A stretch of DNA of 64,000 bases from Zooshikella harenae (GTDB lineage Bacteria; Pseudomonadota; Gammaproteobacteria; Pseudomonadales; Zooshikellaceae): the NCBI RefSeq assembly GCF_018837975.1, contig NZ_JAGSOY010000001.1, positions 1 to 64,000 of the forward strand, read 5' to 3'. This document shows, piece after piece, positions 38,603 through 47,346 of this stretch. The first letter of the stretch is position 1. Each line of letters opens with the position of its first letter. Both the position numbers and the translations under genes were made by a program. The notes below the pieces were generated by a model that worked only from the letters and a program-made list of their open reading frames with translations, ran no database searches and had not been told where the DNA came from.

Positions 38603-39208
38603 CTAACCGCCCCAACCTCCACTCGATGATGAACGCGAACTCCAGGAAGACGTTGCTTTAGCTTTAGAGCCAAAACCACCACGACTAATCGTGCGTGTTA
38701 CTTTAGGGGGTTCCTTTTTAAAGGAGTCTTTTGCAACATAAACGCTTTTGTTATATCGGCTACCATAAGTACGTCCATCCGTCGTCATCCAATGGTCCCG
38801 AATATCCGAATATGGCGAATATGATGTGATTAAAGGACGACTATAATGAAAGTCTAAATCCCTATCATTATTTAATGCTTTCGCCAGGGCAAAGCCTGCC
38901 ATTAACGGAATCCAATTATCACTTTTCGGATGTTGAATACACTGTCCGTAGCCAAACTCATACTCACAATCAGCTAAGCTTGTATATTGGGGAGCTGTTT
39001 TATACAACGATTTTAATGCACGTTGATACGCAAATTCACATTGAGACTCATAATTTGGATTTGCTGTCTTACATTCATCTAAGGTTCGATAAACCACTGC
39101 GTTAGGTTGATCTGAGCAACCTACTAACAAACTCGTACCAAGCCCAATGCTGCCAAAAGTCTTAACTTTGCGCATCACCTCTAAATTTATAAAACGAGTG
39201 CGTTTCAT
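38603..39208 (-). CDS. DUF1190 (YgiB/YjfM) lipoprotein
   Basis: A 201-aa lipoprotein with signal region GSIGLGTSLLVGC (lipobox LVGC, Cys31). It matches YgiB/YjfM: VVYRTLDECKTANPN, CEFAYQRALKSLYKTAPQY, DCEYEFGYGQCIQH, and a Gly/Ser-rich C-terminus ending SSSGGWGG. The four cysteines of the mature domain probably form disulfides. A GAGGAGG ribosome site precedes the start. In E. coli the homologue is also paired with a YgiC/YjfC-type ligase, so the tail could be that enzyme's substrate, an inference from linkage. Confidence 0.85.
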   Translation of the reverse strand: MKRTRFINLEVMRKVKTFGSIGLGTSLLVGCSDQPNAVVYRTLDECKTANPNYESQCEFAYQRALKSLYKTAPQYTSLADCEYEFGYGQCIQHPKSDNWIPLMAGFALAKALNNDRDLDFHYSRPLITSYSPYSDIRDHWMTTDGRTYGSRYNKSVYVAKDSFKKEPPKVTRTISRGGFGSKAKATSSWSSRSSSSGGWGG

Positions 39209-39224
39209 GCTTCCTGCCTCCTCT

Positions 39225-39635
39225 TTAGTAAGTCATGCAGGCAGCATTAAGAATGCCTATTGCGATAGATACGCCCCCAAGCACAATACCTGCAGATACT
39301 TCAGCCTTTTCAATACGAGAAGCAATTAACGGCATAAGCACACGCACAATTAAATAAGCTAGCACTTGTGTAATTAGCGCAACGACAGCCCATACGATAA
39401 AATCAACATAATTTACCGAGTTTTTTGCTGCACTACCCAAAGCAATCGCATACCCAATGAGTGTTCCTGTTAAGGCAATCGCTGCTGCTGAATTATTACT
39501 CTTAACCAATGCCCACTCATCGTAAGGCGTAATCATCGTATAAATAAATTTAAATGCTAATAACACAACAACCGAGCTGATAAAGTAAAGCGCAAAGCCC
39601 CCCAGCCCTTGGATTGAGGTAATAATCATGTCCAT
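39225..39635 (-). CDS. DUF350 (YjfL) membrane protein
   Basis: A 136-aa protein with about four membrane helices, matching the DUF350 pattern in which NNSAAAIALTGTLIGYAIALGSA is the conserved second module. Family members are encoded with PspA, ATP-grasp ligases and membrane stress proteins; the molecular role is unknown. It is 12 nt from the DUF2491 gene and 16 nt from the YgiB-like gene, inside one operon. Confidence 0.87.
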   Translation of the reverse strand: MDMIITSIQGLGGFALYFISSVVVLLAFKFIYTMITPYDEWALVKSNNSAAAIALTGTLIGYAIALGSAAKNSVNYVDFIVWAVVALITQVLAYLIVRVLMPLIASRIEKAEVSAGIVLGGVSIAIGILNAACMTY

Positions 39636-39647
39636 GCTTGGTTCCCC

Positions 39648-40298
39648 TTAACCAATAATTTCAATATCTGATGATGTGATATTAATGCCTACTGATTCTA
39701 CTAAACAACGACCATATTGATTATCAATAATTTTTTCTTCACCAGAAACTAACAAAAATTCAAATAAATTATCGTCAACCTCTCGCTCATAAAGCATGAT
39801 AAACTGGTCAGTAATTGAGGTTGAACCATCTTGCATATACGTCTTTTCTGTCATCGCCACCGGCGGAGATGACTCCCCCATTTCTTCCCATACACGAGTA
39901 AATGTGTGGTTCTCTAATAAATAGGTAGGTTGACTAACATGCTCATCAAGCACCTTATCCCATTGACTTTGAGAAGAAATACCTTGTGTATTATGGAAAA
40001 AAAACAATTTCACATCATCAATATGATTTTCTGTTAAACCGCCTTTACACACAACTTGCAAAAAGCCATCATCATCCGTATAGAATCGTAATAATGTCGT
40101 ACTTTCATCCAGTTTTACTTCGCCAATAGCTTGAATTAATTGATTCCGATGTGCATTAGCAAATGTCAGCTTATCTTCAATCAACCGTAACTTGAGATCA
40201 TTTAACTGGAAAGATCCATTAATATATAAGCCCATTATTTCAGGTGCTTTAACCTCAGCAGACTCCTCTTTTTTCTTTTTCTTAAAGAAATCAAACAT
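39648..40298 (-). CDS. DUF2491 (YjfK) protein
   Basis: Cytoplasmic 216-aa protein matching YjfK/DUF2491: after a lysine-rich start (FFKKKKKEES) come EIMGLYINGSFQLNDLKLRL, DDGFLQVVCKGG and YMQDGSTSITDQFIMLYERE. The function is unknown. Its start overlaps the end of the channel gene by 8 nt, indicating coupled translation. In E. coli yjfK follows the PspA-like yjfJ directly; here a channel gene is inserted between them. Confidence 0.85.
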   Translation of the reverse strand: MFDFFKKKKKEESAEVKAPEIMGLYINGSFQLNDLKLRLIEDKLTFANAHRNQLIQAIGEVKLDESTTLLRFYTDDDGFLQVVCKGGLTENHIDDVKLFFFHNTQGISSQSQWDKVLDEHVSQPTYLLENHTFTRVWEEMGESSPPVAMTEKTYMQDGSTSITDQFIMLYEREVDDNLFEFLLVSGEEKIIDNQYGRCLVESVGINITSSDIEIIG

Positions 40299-41334
40299 GA
40301 CTTAACGTCTCCCAGTTAATCTGTAAAACTCTTTTTTCTGCAATATAGTAAACTCGATTACCTGGTAATACTTGATGATCTAGGGCAGGATTAACCATAA
40401 GCTGACCATCTTGTTCAAGACCAATAGCTGTTGCTTTATGCTTTTCTTTAAAAACATGAAATATTTTACTGAATGCAATAGAAGTGCATCCTTCTGGGTA
40501 GGTTACGGAATACTGGGTCATACCATGTGCTACGCTTAGTAATTGGTGGTGAAGCTGGCTTGAACCAGGATCCATCGCAGATTTGACCATTAATTCCGTC
40601 GCTATAGAAGGCATACATTCAGCCCTAGGGCAATGCAGTTTAAGCAGTTCGCTTAACTGTTCTTCTTGAAAATAAGCAATTAAATTAGCTGTGGTATTTA
40701 CTTTTGCACAGTACAAAGCTGTCGTTAGTGTTGTATCATCCGCCTCAGTATCAAGAATAATAATGTCAGCATCTGCAACACAAGCTCTTTGTAGCTCTTT
40801 ACTGCTACTGAAGCTTTCAACTTGAACGAATTGAACTCTATCAGGAAGTGGGTTTTCTATTGCTTTGTCTACACATAACACGACTTTTCTATGTAAGTTT
40901 TGCTGTGTCTCTCGCAATAACAGCTCTAATAAATGAATTGTCCGTTGCCCTCGCCACCCAAGGACAAGGATGTGATTTTTCATACTCAACGCTCTCAGTC
41001 CATTTATGCTTTTTTGCCACTGATCTAGTGCTAATGCTGCAACTTTTCCAACGGTCATGGCAAACATACTTAGCCCACAGGGTATGACAAAAGCTGCCGT
41101 AAATAACTGACCTCCTGAGGTAGTAGGTGAAAAATCACCATACCCGACAGTAGACGCGGTAACCAATAACCAGTAAAAAAATACAGGTATTTCAGTAATC
41201 GCTTTTTCTTGGAAAAAATTAAGCCCGATCCAGCTGATCAACATATAAGCAAAGAGGGTTAAAAATAACCCTCGTACGCTCATTTGAATTACATGATTTA
41301 CAAAAAAGCTTCTTAATCGTTGTATAATAACCAT
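40291..41334 (-). CDS. Two-helix potassium channel with RCK/TrkA-N domain
   Basis: A 347-aa inner-membrane channel with two membrane helices (about 20-38 and 72-98) around a pore loop whose selectivity filter TVGYGD is at residues 62-67. The cytoplasmic part (from about 118) is an RCK/TrkA-N Rossmann domain: ILVLGWRGQRTIHLLELLL, a variant of the GxGxxG loop, then VLCVDKAIE and DADIIILDTEADD. Such channels conduct K+ and are gated by ligands or nucleotides. It lies 3 nt from pspA and overlaps the next gene, so it belongs to the stress operon and may respond to loss of membrane potential. Confidence 0.9.
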   Translation of the reverse strand: MVIIQRLRSFFVNHVIQMSVRGLFLTLFAYMLISWIGLNFFQEKAITEIPVFFYWLLVTASTVGYGDFSPTTSGGQLFTAAFVIPCGLSMFAMTVGKVAALALDQWQKSINGLRALSMKNHILVLGWRGQRTIHLLELLLRETQQNLHRKVVLCVDKAIENPLPDRVQFVQVESFSSSKELQRACVADADIIILDTEADDTTLTTALYCAKVNTTANLIAYFQEEQLSELLKLHCPRAECMPSIATELMVKSAMDPGSSQLHHQLLSVAHGMTQYSVTYPEGCTSIAFSKIFHVFKEKHKATAIGLEQDGQLMVNPALDHQVLPGNRVYYIAEKRVLQINWETLSHV

Positions 41335-41337
41335 TGA

Positions 41338-42024
41338 TTACTGTTTTTTTGCTTTCAAGCGCTCTAAGACACTTTGTGCACTTTGATTTTCCACAATACC
41401 TGCAGCTTTAAGCTTTTCTTGTAAACCTCGCCCTTCTTCCTCAGAAGCAAGATCATTAGCCGCCTCAATTTCTGCCGCGCGTTGTTTCTGCTTTTCTTGA
41501 ATCCGTTGTAGTGACTCAGCAGCCGTTTTCATCTTTGAGTTAGCGCCCAGGTGACGAGAAGAAACCGCTTCTTGCGCTTTATGTAACGAAGCTGTCGCTT
41601 TAATATTATCAACTTGGGTCTGCATCTGTCGTAGTTTTAATTTAGCATCTTTTATTGATGCTTTCAGTGATCTGACCGAACTATTTAACTGGTCAAGCAT
41701 GCCTTGCTCAGTCGTCAAAGCGCCCTCAAACTCAGCAATTTTTTCAGCAATTTCAACCGCCAAGGCTTCATCGCCTTTCTCCATGGCTTGCATAGCATAA
41801 TTTTCATGTTCTGCAATTGAAGCTTTTAGATCTTTTGTCTTCTGATCAGCTAACTTTTGTTTAGCCAGTATAGTGGTTAGTGACGCTTCCGACCTACGCA
41901 ACTGTTCCTTTGCTTCTCTCATTTCCTGGTCAAGAATGCGCAATGCTTGGCTGTCAGCAACTGCCTCAGCCGCCTCATTTGCACCACCTTTAATTGCAGT
42001 AAATAACTTTTTCCAAACACTCAT
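41338..42024 (-). CDS. PspA/IM30 family protein (YjfJ-like)
   Basis: ESCRT-III-like membrane-remodelling protein (228 aa) that is almost entirely coiled coil: VWKKLFTAIKGGANEAAEAV at the start (amphipathic helix), then long charged helices to about residue 200. PspA proteins bind stressed membranes and limit proton leakage. The cluster resembles yjfIJKLM-yjfC of E. coli, making this the YjfJ branch rather than the pspABC branch; pspB, pspC and pspF are absent here. It is between the DUF2170 and channel genes. Confidence 0.9.
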   Translation of the reverse strand: MSVWKKLFTAIKGGANEAAEAVADSQALRILDQEMREAKEQLRRSEASLTTILAKQKLADQKTKDLKASIAEHENYAMQAMEKGDEALAVEIAEKIAEFEGALTTEQGMLDQLNSSVRSLKASIKDAKLKLRQMQTQVDNIKATASLHKAQEAVSSRHLGANSKMKTAAESLQRIQEKQKQRAAEIEAANDLASEEEGRGLQEKLKAAGIVENQSAQSVLERLKAKKQ

Positions 42025-42063
42025 GACGACAACCTCAATTAAAAAAATTCTTAGATAAAGTTA

Positions 42064-42453
42064 CTATTTCAAGAAATGCTCGTAACTTTCTAACATACCT
42101 TCAACATTGGTAAACAACATATCAAGCTCCAACACAATGCTATCTGCTTTGGAATTTGCTGATAAAGCCCCAAATGCTGAGTAATACTGTTCACCATTAA
42201 TGGTTTCAAGTGAAATAGTTGTCAATGGGAACAGTTTATGTGTCTCAAGAATCGTTTTATTTAATTCGTCACAGTTATTAACTTGTGCGACAGGAAACAA
42301 AAGTGATTCAACTAATATTTGCTCTCCACTTACTGTCAAAAAAGCTTCAATTTCTTCTTCATTTTTAACTTTTATGACATCACCTTCCTGAGTAACACTC
42401 CAACGAGGATCTTCAGCAAGCAGCTTTTCAATATCGTTTAAAGTCCATGCCAT
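42064..42453 (-). CDS. DUF2170 (YjfI) protein, first gene of the PspA operon
   Basis: A 129-aa cytoplasmic protein of the YjfI/DUF2170 family: WTLNDIEKLLAEDPRW, then INGEQYYSAFGALSANSK and ELDMLFTNVEGMLESYEHFL. The function is unknown, but the family is found beside PspA-like proteins. A start preceded by GGAGATC and the absence of an upstream leftward gene make it the head of a seven-gene operon (YjfI, PspA, channel, YjfK, YjfL, YgiB, YjfC). The promoter should lie in the 780-bp gap to its right. Confidence 0.82.
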   Translation of the reverse strand: MAWTLNDIEKLLAEDPRWSVTQEGDVIKVKNEEEIEAFLTVSGEQILVESLLFPVAQVNNCDELNKTILETHKLFPLTTISLETINGEQYYSAFGALSANSKADSIVLELDMLFTNVEGMLESYEHFLK

Positions 42454-43234
42454 TCTTGATCTCCTACTCTAAAACTAGAAATGAATTAAAAATATTTACA
42501 CACAACAACGTTAGCTGAAAAGGATAGCATTCATGTTAAGCTCTACTTATTAGATGAAGAGAGTCTCTTGAAAATACATACTGACACGTCCGACATATTA
42601 TGTCAACAACCGTTAGCCGCTAGTATTTCAAGCCCCAGCAGTTTATTAGCTTAAACTTAATAAGACTCTCCCCCCTCCATACACTAGGTATGCCTGTAAC
42701 ATGGCATTATTGACAGATAACTTAGAGAAAAGTTTTTAACCACCGTTTATCCAAAGAGCTCTACTTGGTTGTAATTGGGGACTCATTCTTGACGGCTGCC
42801 CCCTTGTGCCCTAAGGGTATAGATAACCTCTTCCCAATGATTTTTTTCAAAAACTGATGTAATTCAGTGCCAAACAATTAACTCAACTTGTTGAAAGTAG
42901 TATCTTCTGGATTATTATTCGTTTCTTAACTTTGAACTAAGCTCTAGGAATATCATGAGTGTTGGCAAACCTGGAGAGATAAGTTGATTTTTTTTATTCG
43001 CTTTAAATATTGGCTCAGCATATTATCTAAAACCATTATTAGCAATAACAGCCAACATTACGATCAAGGTGTGCTTAACATACATAAAAGCTAGTTTTTT
43101 GTACCAAATAAATATTTATGTAAGTTAATAAATATTGCAGTTATAGATGTTAGTTGAACGTATACCCACTGTAACTTCTTCACTGTAGGTATATTACGTC
43201 AATACCCGTTGCTATCCCTACAATACCATCGACA
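42454..43234. other. 780-bp intergenic region between the PspA operon and the DUF4124 protease gene
   Basis: There is no gene of convincing size. It contains the first copy of a 33-bp intergenic repeat (42789-42821), itself flanked by ATTGGG (about 42774-42779) and CCCAAT (42833-42838), which could close a longer stem. The remainder is AT-rich and should carry the promoters of the PspA operon and the protease gene. Confidence 0.4.
42789..42821 (+). repeat. Intergenic repeat, copy 1
   Basis: This starts TTGACGGC and contains CCCTTGTGCCCTA followed by a GGGTATA end. It matches the copy at 56475-56507 at 29 of 33 positions, in the same orientation. CCTT and AAGG within it can pair. It is not inside a gene. 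Confidence 0.7.
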
Positions 43235-45367
43235 ATGTATGACTTAAGAAAAATTTACTCACAGCTCAGGCATTATGCGCGGTGCACTTGTATCATAACT
43301 TTCACCTACATTATCACCTGCTCGACGAATGCAGGTGTTTATAAATGGGTTGATGAGCAAGGCAATATCCATTTTTCTGACTCTCATCCCGAAGCATCAA
43401 GTGCTGACCAAGGGTTTGAAACAGTTAGATCGAATAAAACACTCTCAAGATTACCCTCTGTCAAAGTATTTTATCCAAAAGCTTATAATAAAAATATCCC
43501 AGCTTCCCCCTTGGCTGTAGCGCCACTCAAAGTAGAACTACCTGATGCACAATATGGTGAAATTTCTGTTGGTACTCAATGGGCAGGGTACCAGTGTGAT
43601 AAAAGAATAGGGCATTTCGTCTGGAAAGCAGGTAACAGTTATTTAGCCGATGAATCTCTACAAAAAATGATTAAGGATGCCCTTATCAAGAATAATTATA
43701 GAGTCACAGATAATTTCGAAACACGCTTTCTATTAGCAAGTAAACTAAAAAAAATTATTGTGGACACCTGTGATGACTATAATGAAGGCACCGTAACAAG
43801 TGATGCTTTTGTGCATATTGAGTGGTCAGTTTTTGATTCTTTATATAGGAAAAAGCTTGTCTCTATAGAGACAGATGGTGCGAGCTATGCCTCCTCATAT
43901 GGAAATACAAATCAGAATACATCTCAGGCTATTCTTTCTGCAGCCCAAGTTGCCTTTGATAATTTTCTAGCAAATGAGCAAGTGGCAGACGCTGTTGCAA
44001 TCAATATTAAATTATTGGATACCCCCAATAAATTTGAACTCATTAAAATTCCTTTAATTTATCCAGAAGAAGAATTCACCTTTAAGCAGCGCAGTGCAGT
44101 TATTAAAAAAACAGCGGCTACGATACGTAATGTTTCAGGTCATGGCAGTGGTGTTCTTATCAGTTCACAAGGGCATATATTGACCAATGCCCATGTCATT
44201 TCAGAAGGAGAACAGTTTTTAGTTTTTTTAAATAACGAAGAGTATATAGCACAATTATTAAGAAAAGATGTGAAGCGAGATGTTGCATTACTACAAACAA
44301 CAACACCTCCTAACATAAACTCAACGGTTATTAGCCAAGCATTACCCGAAGTGGGAGATACAATTTATGTAGTTGGCTCTCCCCTTTCGGAGTCACTGAA
44401 ATATACAGTAACCAGTGGTATTATTTCCGCACAACGAGAGCGAAAAGGCCTGAGCTACTATCAAACCGATACTGTTATTCATCCTGGTAATTCAGGTGGA
44501 CCCGTTTACAATAAGCAGGGTGAACTCATAGCAATTAGTGTTTCAGGACTCATAAGCAAAGCAGGAACATCAATGGGTATTAATTACCTCATTCCCATTA
44601 ATGATGCACTTGCGACCTTGGGCATAATTCAAGGAGAAGCTTCAGAAAAGGCTGGCTATGAAACAAACGGCATAGAAGGACAAGCTAAATCAGCATTTGG
44701 ATTTAAAACAACTCATGCAGCTAAAACGAAAAGCCCCCCATCGAGCAAAACCCACAGTCAAAATACCTCGGAATCAACAACGTTATCCAGTAATAGCACG
44801 ACTGCTGAAGATAAAGCCTTCGATCTATACCAAAGTGCACTGAACGCGAAAACAAATAAAGAGTTCCAACGTGCAATACATTTACTGCAACAGGCTTTAG
44901 AAGTTGCAACAATAAAACAAAGACAGGTGATCTTTGATGAACTGTATATCGATACGCCTTATGCGTACGGGCAGTATCTCATTCAGCAACGAAACATTGA
45001 TGAAGTAACCGCTATCATACACAGGATGAAAAAATACGTTTCACAAACAAGAAACCGTATGGCAAATTTAAAGAAAATTGAGCAGTTAGAAACTACGTTA
45101 CAACACCTTAGTTATGCTGCACAAACAAACATGAAGGCAACCTTATCTCCCGTAAAACTTACTATCATTGAAGCCTATTTAGCGACGGGTCTCACACCTC
45201 AAACTTTAAACGAAATGAGACTTTTTTTTATAAATAATATTAGTAATGATATAACCTCAAAATTCACGATTTCAAATTATGACCGTAAGGGCAACTCTAT
45301 TCATATTACTTTTGCAGATCATTCAGGAAATGAAACGACACTTAACTTTACACTCCCTTCTCAATAA
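43235..45367 (+). CDS. DUF4124-trypsin-like serine protease fusion
   Basis: A 710-aa exported protein. The N-terminal signal (IITFTYIITCSTNA) is followed by DUF4124 (VYKWVDEQGNIHFSDSHP, about residues 33-55), an unassigned domain (about 90-280) and an HtrA/DegP-like trypsin domain with a complete catalytic triad: His320 (TNAHV), Asp349 (RDVALL) and Ser420 (GNSGGP). No PDZ domain is visible; after a Ser/Thr-rich linker (about 490-525) comes a helical region with repeat-like AFDLYQSALNAKTNKEFQRA, similar to TPR. It probably acts in the periplasm on misfolded or specific substrates. It is divergent from the PspA operon. Confidence 0.82.
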   Translation: MYDLRKIYSQLRHYARCTCIITFTYIITCSTNAGVYKWVDEQGNIHFSDSHPEASSADQGFETVRSNKTLSRLPSVKVFYPKAYNKNIPASPLAVAPLKVELPDAQYGEISVGTQWAGYQCDKRIGHFVWKAGNSYLADESLQKMIKDALIKNNYRVTDNFETRFLLASKLKKIIVDTCDDYNEGTVTSDAFVHIEWSVFDSLYRKKLVSIETDGASYASSYGNTNQNTSQAILSAAQVAFDNFLANEQVADAVAINIKLLDTPNKFELIKIPLIYPEEEFTFKQRSAVIKKTAATIRNVSGHGSGVLISSQGHILTNAHVISEGEQFLVFLNNEEYIAQLLRKDVKRDVALLQTTTPPNINSTVISQALPEVGDTIYVVGSPLSESLKYTVTSGIISAQRERKGLSYYQTDTVIHPGNSGGPVYNKQGELIAISVSGLISKAGTSMGINYLIPINDALATLGIIQGEASEKAGYETNGIEGQAKSAFGFKTTHAAKTKSPPSSKTHSQNTSESTTLSSNSTTAEDKAFDLYQSALNAKTNKEFQRAIHLLQQALEVATIKQRQVIFDELYIDTPYAYGQYLIQQRNIDEVTAIIHRMKKYVSQTRNRMANLKKIEQLETTLQHLSYAAQTNMKATLSPVKLTIIEAYLATGLTPQTLNEMRLFFINNISNDITSKFTISNYDRKGNSIHITFADHSGNETTLNFTLPSQ

Positions 45368-45493
45368 ATCCCTGCTTACTACAGGTCATCGCTATTTAAA
45401 ACTGCTGAAAAAATTCCCTCTTTTTTTGCTATTTTACTTCATTTAATTTCTATTCTCTCCTCCAAAATACCTTGGCAAAAAAAGAGCATACTG

Positions 45494-46003
45494 ATGAATA
45501 CGGATATTGATTATACTTCTAAAACTTGCGCAACCTGTGCTGACACAATGGTAAAAGCGTCGCCCATTTTAACACTGGTAAACTGTACATCTTATTTACC
45601 ACTCGATATGTCATTACGGCATATTTTACTACCCCAAGGCATGGCATTAGCTAAAACACCGCGTTTAGTCGTCCCTAGTGGTGAAACCATTGAAACTTAT
45701 ATCGTTTCAAACAACGAGTCCAAAGTACAATTTTCCTTAAGCCATGTTGTATATGATTACCCAGCAAACTATAAAACTATTGTCTTCATTAGTTACGAGT
45801 GGCAACCAACATCAGGTGAACGGCTAGATGTACAGTATGATATATGGAAAGGCACAAACCGAATTGCCACCGAGAAAAGACGCGTACAAAAGAACTATAT
45901 GGTAGATATGTACAATGATAATTATAACCTACGTATATTGACTATTATGTCAGTGGACCAGATTGCAGTTGCCCTTGCACCTTGGGACAAAAGCTGGCGT
46001 TAG
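45494..46003 (+). CDS. Protein of unknown function, 169 aa
   Basis: I recognise no family. There is no signal peptide or membrane helix. Residues 1-25 contain three cysteines (KTCATCADTM). The middle is beta-rich, with alternating hydrophobic residues (VQFSLSHVVYDYPANYKTIV, then VFISYEWQPTSGERLDVQYD), which suggests a beta-sandwich. It lies about 125 nt after the protease gene on the same strand and is followed by a strong terminator, so the two may be one transcript. Confidence 0.65.
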   Translation: MNTDIDYTSKTCATCADTMVKASPILTLVNCTSYLPLDMSLRHILLPQGMALAKTPRLVVPSGETIETYIVSNNESKVQFSLSHVVYDYPANYKTIVFISYEWQPTSGERLDVQYDIWKGTNRIATEKRRVQKNYMVDMYNDNYNLRILTIMSVDQIAVALAPWDKSWR

Positions 46004-46024
46004 AATTATCATTACTTCTAAAGC

Positions 46025-46052
46025 AAAAAAGAGCGGAGAACCGCTCTTTTTT
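46025..46052. terminator. Bidirectional terminator between the orphan gene and hemY
   Basis: AAAAAAGAGCGG pairs perfectly with CCGCTCTTTTTT around AGAA. It sits between convergent transcripts and should end both the rightward protease/orphan unit and the leftward hem unit. Confidence 0.9.
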
Positions 46053-46080
46053 ATTGCAGCGCTTAAAAATTAACTACCCA

Positions 46081-47334
46081 TTAAGCAGCCGGCTGCTTAG
46101 CAATAGGGATAGGATACTTAGTGACATCTGAACGCGCTACTAAGGCTAATCCTTCTCTAAAGTACTCAGTACTTTGCTGATGATCCCCCAAATGTGCTAA
46201 CAAGCGTCCTAATTCATTATACACTTCAGGTGTCTTACGTATTTTTAATGTTGACTCAAAGTAATTTCTTGCTTTTCCCCACATTTCACTACGTAAACAT
46301 AAGCGACCCAGTGCTAACATTATTTCTGGGTTATCAGAATAACTTGCCAATAACTGATCGCACAAAGCCAACTGTTTTTTCACATCTTTTCCAGCTGTTA
46401 ACCCATAAAGCTTAATGAGTCGATCATCATACTTACGGTTAAGTGTCTCACGCACCACTTTTTCAGCAACAACATGAGCATTCAGTTTTAATAAACAACG
46501 TACATAGACTTCAACAACAGACACTTCATGCTTTGCTTGGCGTGGAAAACTATCCCAAACTGCTTGAATGGCAGATGCTCTATCTTCCTCCTTATCCTCA
46601 GCTTTATTGCGCTGACATGCTCGCTCAAGCAATGCTTTCCAAGTTCGTTGCTGTAAGTCTTTCAGCTCATCATCTGAAATCACTTTTCGGCGTTCTAATA
46701 TGGGTAACAGTTCTGCAAGTTGATCCCAGTCATTGAGACGAATACATACCTGTTTCAAGAGTTTCAATACATATTGATGCCTGGGGACTTTACGGCGCAA
46801 CTCTTGTAAAGTTGCCAAAGCTTGCTCAAATTGTCCTGCTGATAACTGGAGTTGTGCTTGGGCTATTCCTACCCCGACTTTAGCACCAGATACACTTTTA
46901 TCTGCCTTTCTTAAATATTCACTGACACTGTCACTATCACCCGCTTCAAATGCTGCTCGCGCTGCAGCCAGATAATTAATTAAAGGGGCTTCACCTTGTT
47001 CTGCAGACTTTGATAGCAATCGTTGAGCATTATCCCACTGCCCATTTATAAGACAGTTTAATCCTCTGACTGACTGTCGCTTGGCACGTTGTTGACGGCT
47101 TGATGAAGTGATTGGCACAACCCAGCCCGTTGTGTTTAATAGCAGCGCTATAAGCCAACGCAGCACTTTGTAACCAAGAAAGGTAATGCCAATAAAGACA
47201 AAGAACATCCAGACAGTACTTTCAAAGACCATTCCATCCCAAGCTATGCGAACATAGCCTTGATCCTGGTTCATACCAGTAATAACTGCAGCTATAGACA
47301 GTAATAACAATAAAAAATAAAAGAATATTTTCAT
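46081..47334 (-). CDS. hemY: HemY, haem-cluster inner-membrane TPR protein
   Basis: A 417-aa protein with two N-terminal membrane helices (about 1-20 and 40-62) and a long helical domain with tetratricopeptide repeats (for example NPEIMLALGRLCLRSEMWGK and TPEVYNELGRLLAHLGDHQQ). This HemY is not the Bacillus protoporphyrinogen oxidase of the same name; its gammaproteobacterial role is tied to haem synthesis by linkage and is still poorly defined. It follows hemX by 12 nt. Confidence 0.92.
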   Translation of the reverse strand: MKIFFYFLLLLLSIAAVITGMNQDQGYVRIAWDGMVFESTVWMFFVFIGITFLGYKVLRWLIALLLNTTGWVVPITSSSRQQRAKRQSVRGLNCLINGQWDNAQRLLSKSAEQGEAPLINYLAAARAAFEAGDSDSVSEYLRKADKSVSGAKVGVGIAQAQLQLSAGQFEQALATLQELRRKVPRHQYVLKLLKQVCIRLNDWDQLAELLPILERRKVISDDELKDLQQRTWKALLERACQRNKAEDKEEDRASAIQAVWDSFPRQAKHEVSVVEVYVRCLLKLNAHVVAEKVVRETLNRKYDDRLIKLYGLTAGKDVKKQLALCDQLLASYSDNPEIMLALGRLCLRSEMWGKARNYFESTLKIRKTPEVYNELGRLLAHLGDHQQSTEYFREGLALVARSDVTKYPIPIAKQPAA

Positions 47335-47346
47335 TTTACCCCGCCC

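Noticed and set aside
42789-42825. Sigma-70 promoter within the 33-bp repeat (TTGACG ... TATAGA)
   Set aside because: The gap between the two boxes is about 23 bp, too long for a normal promoter.
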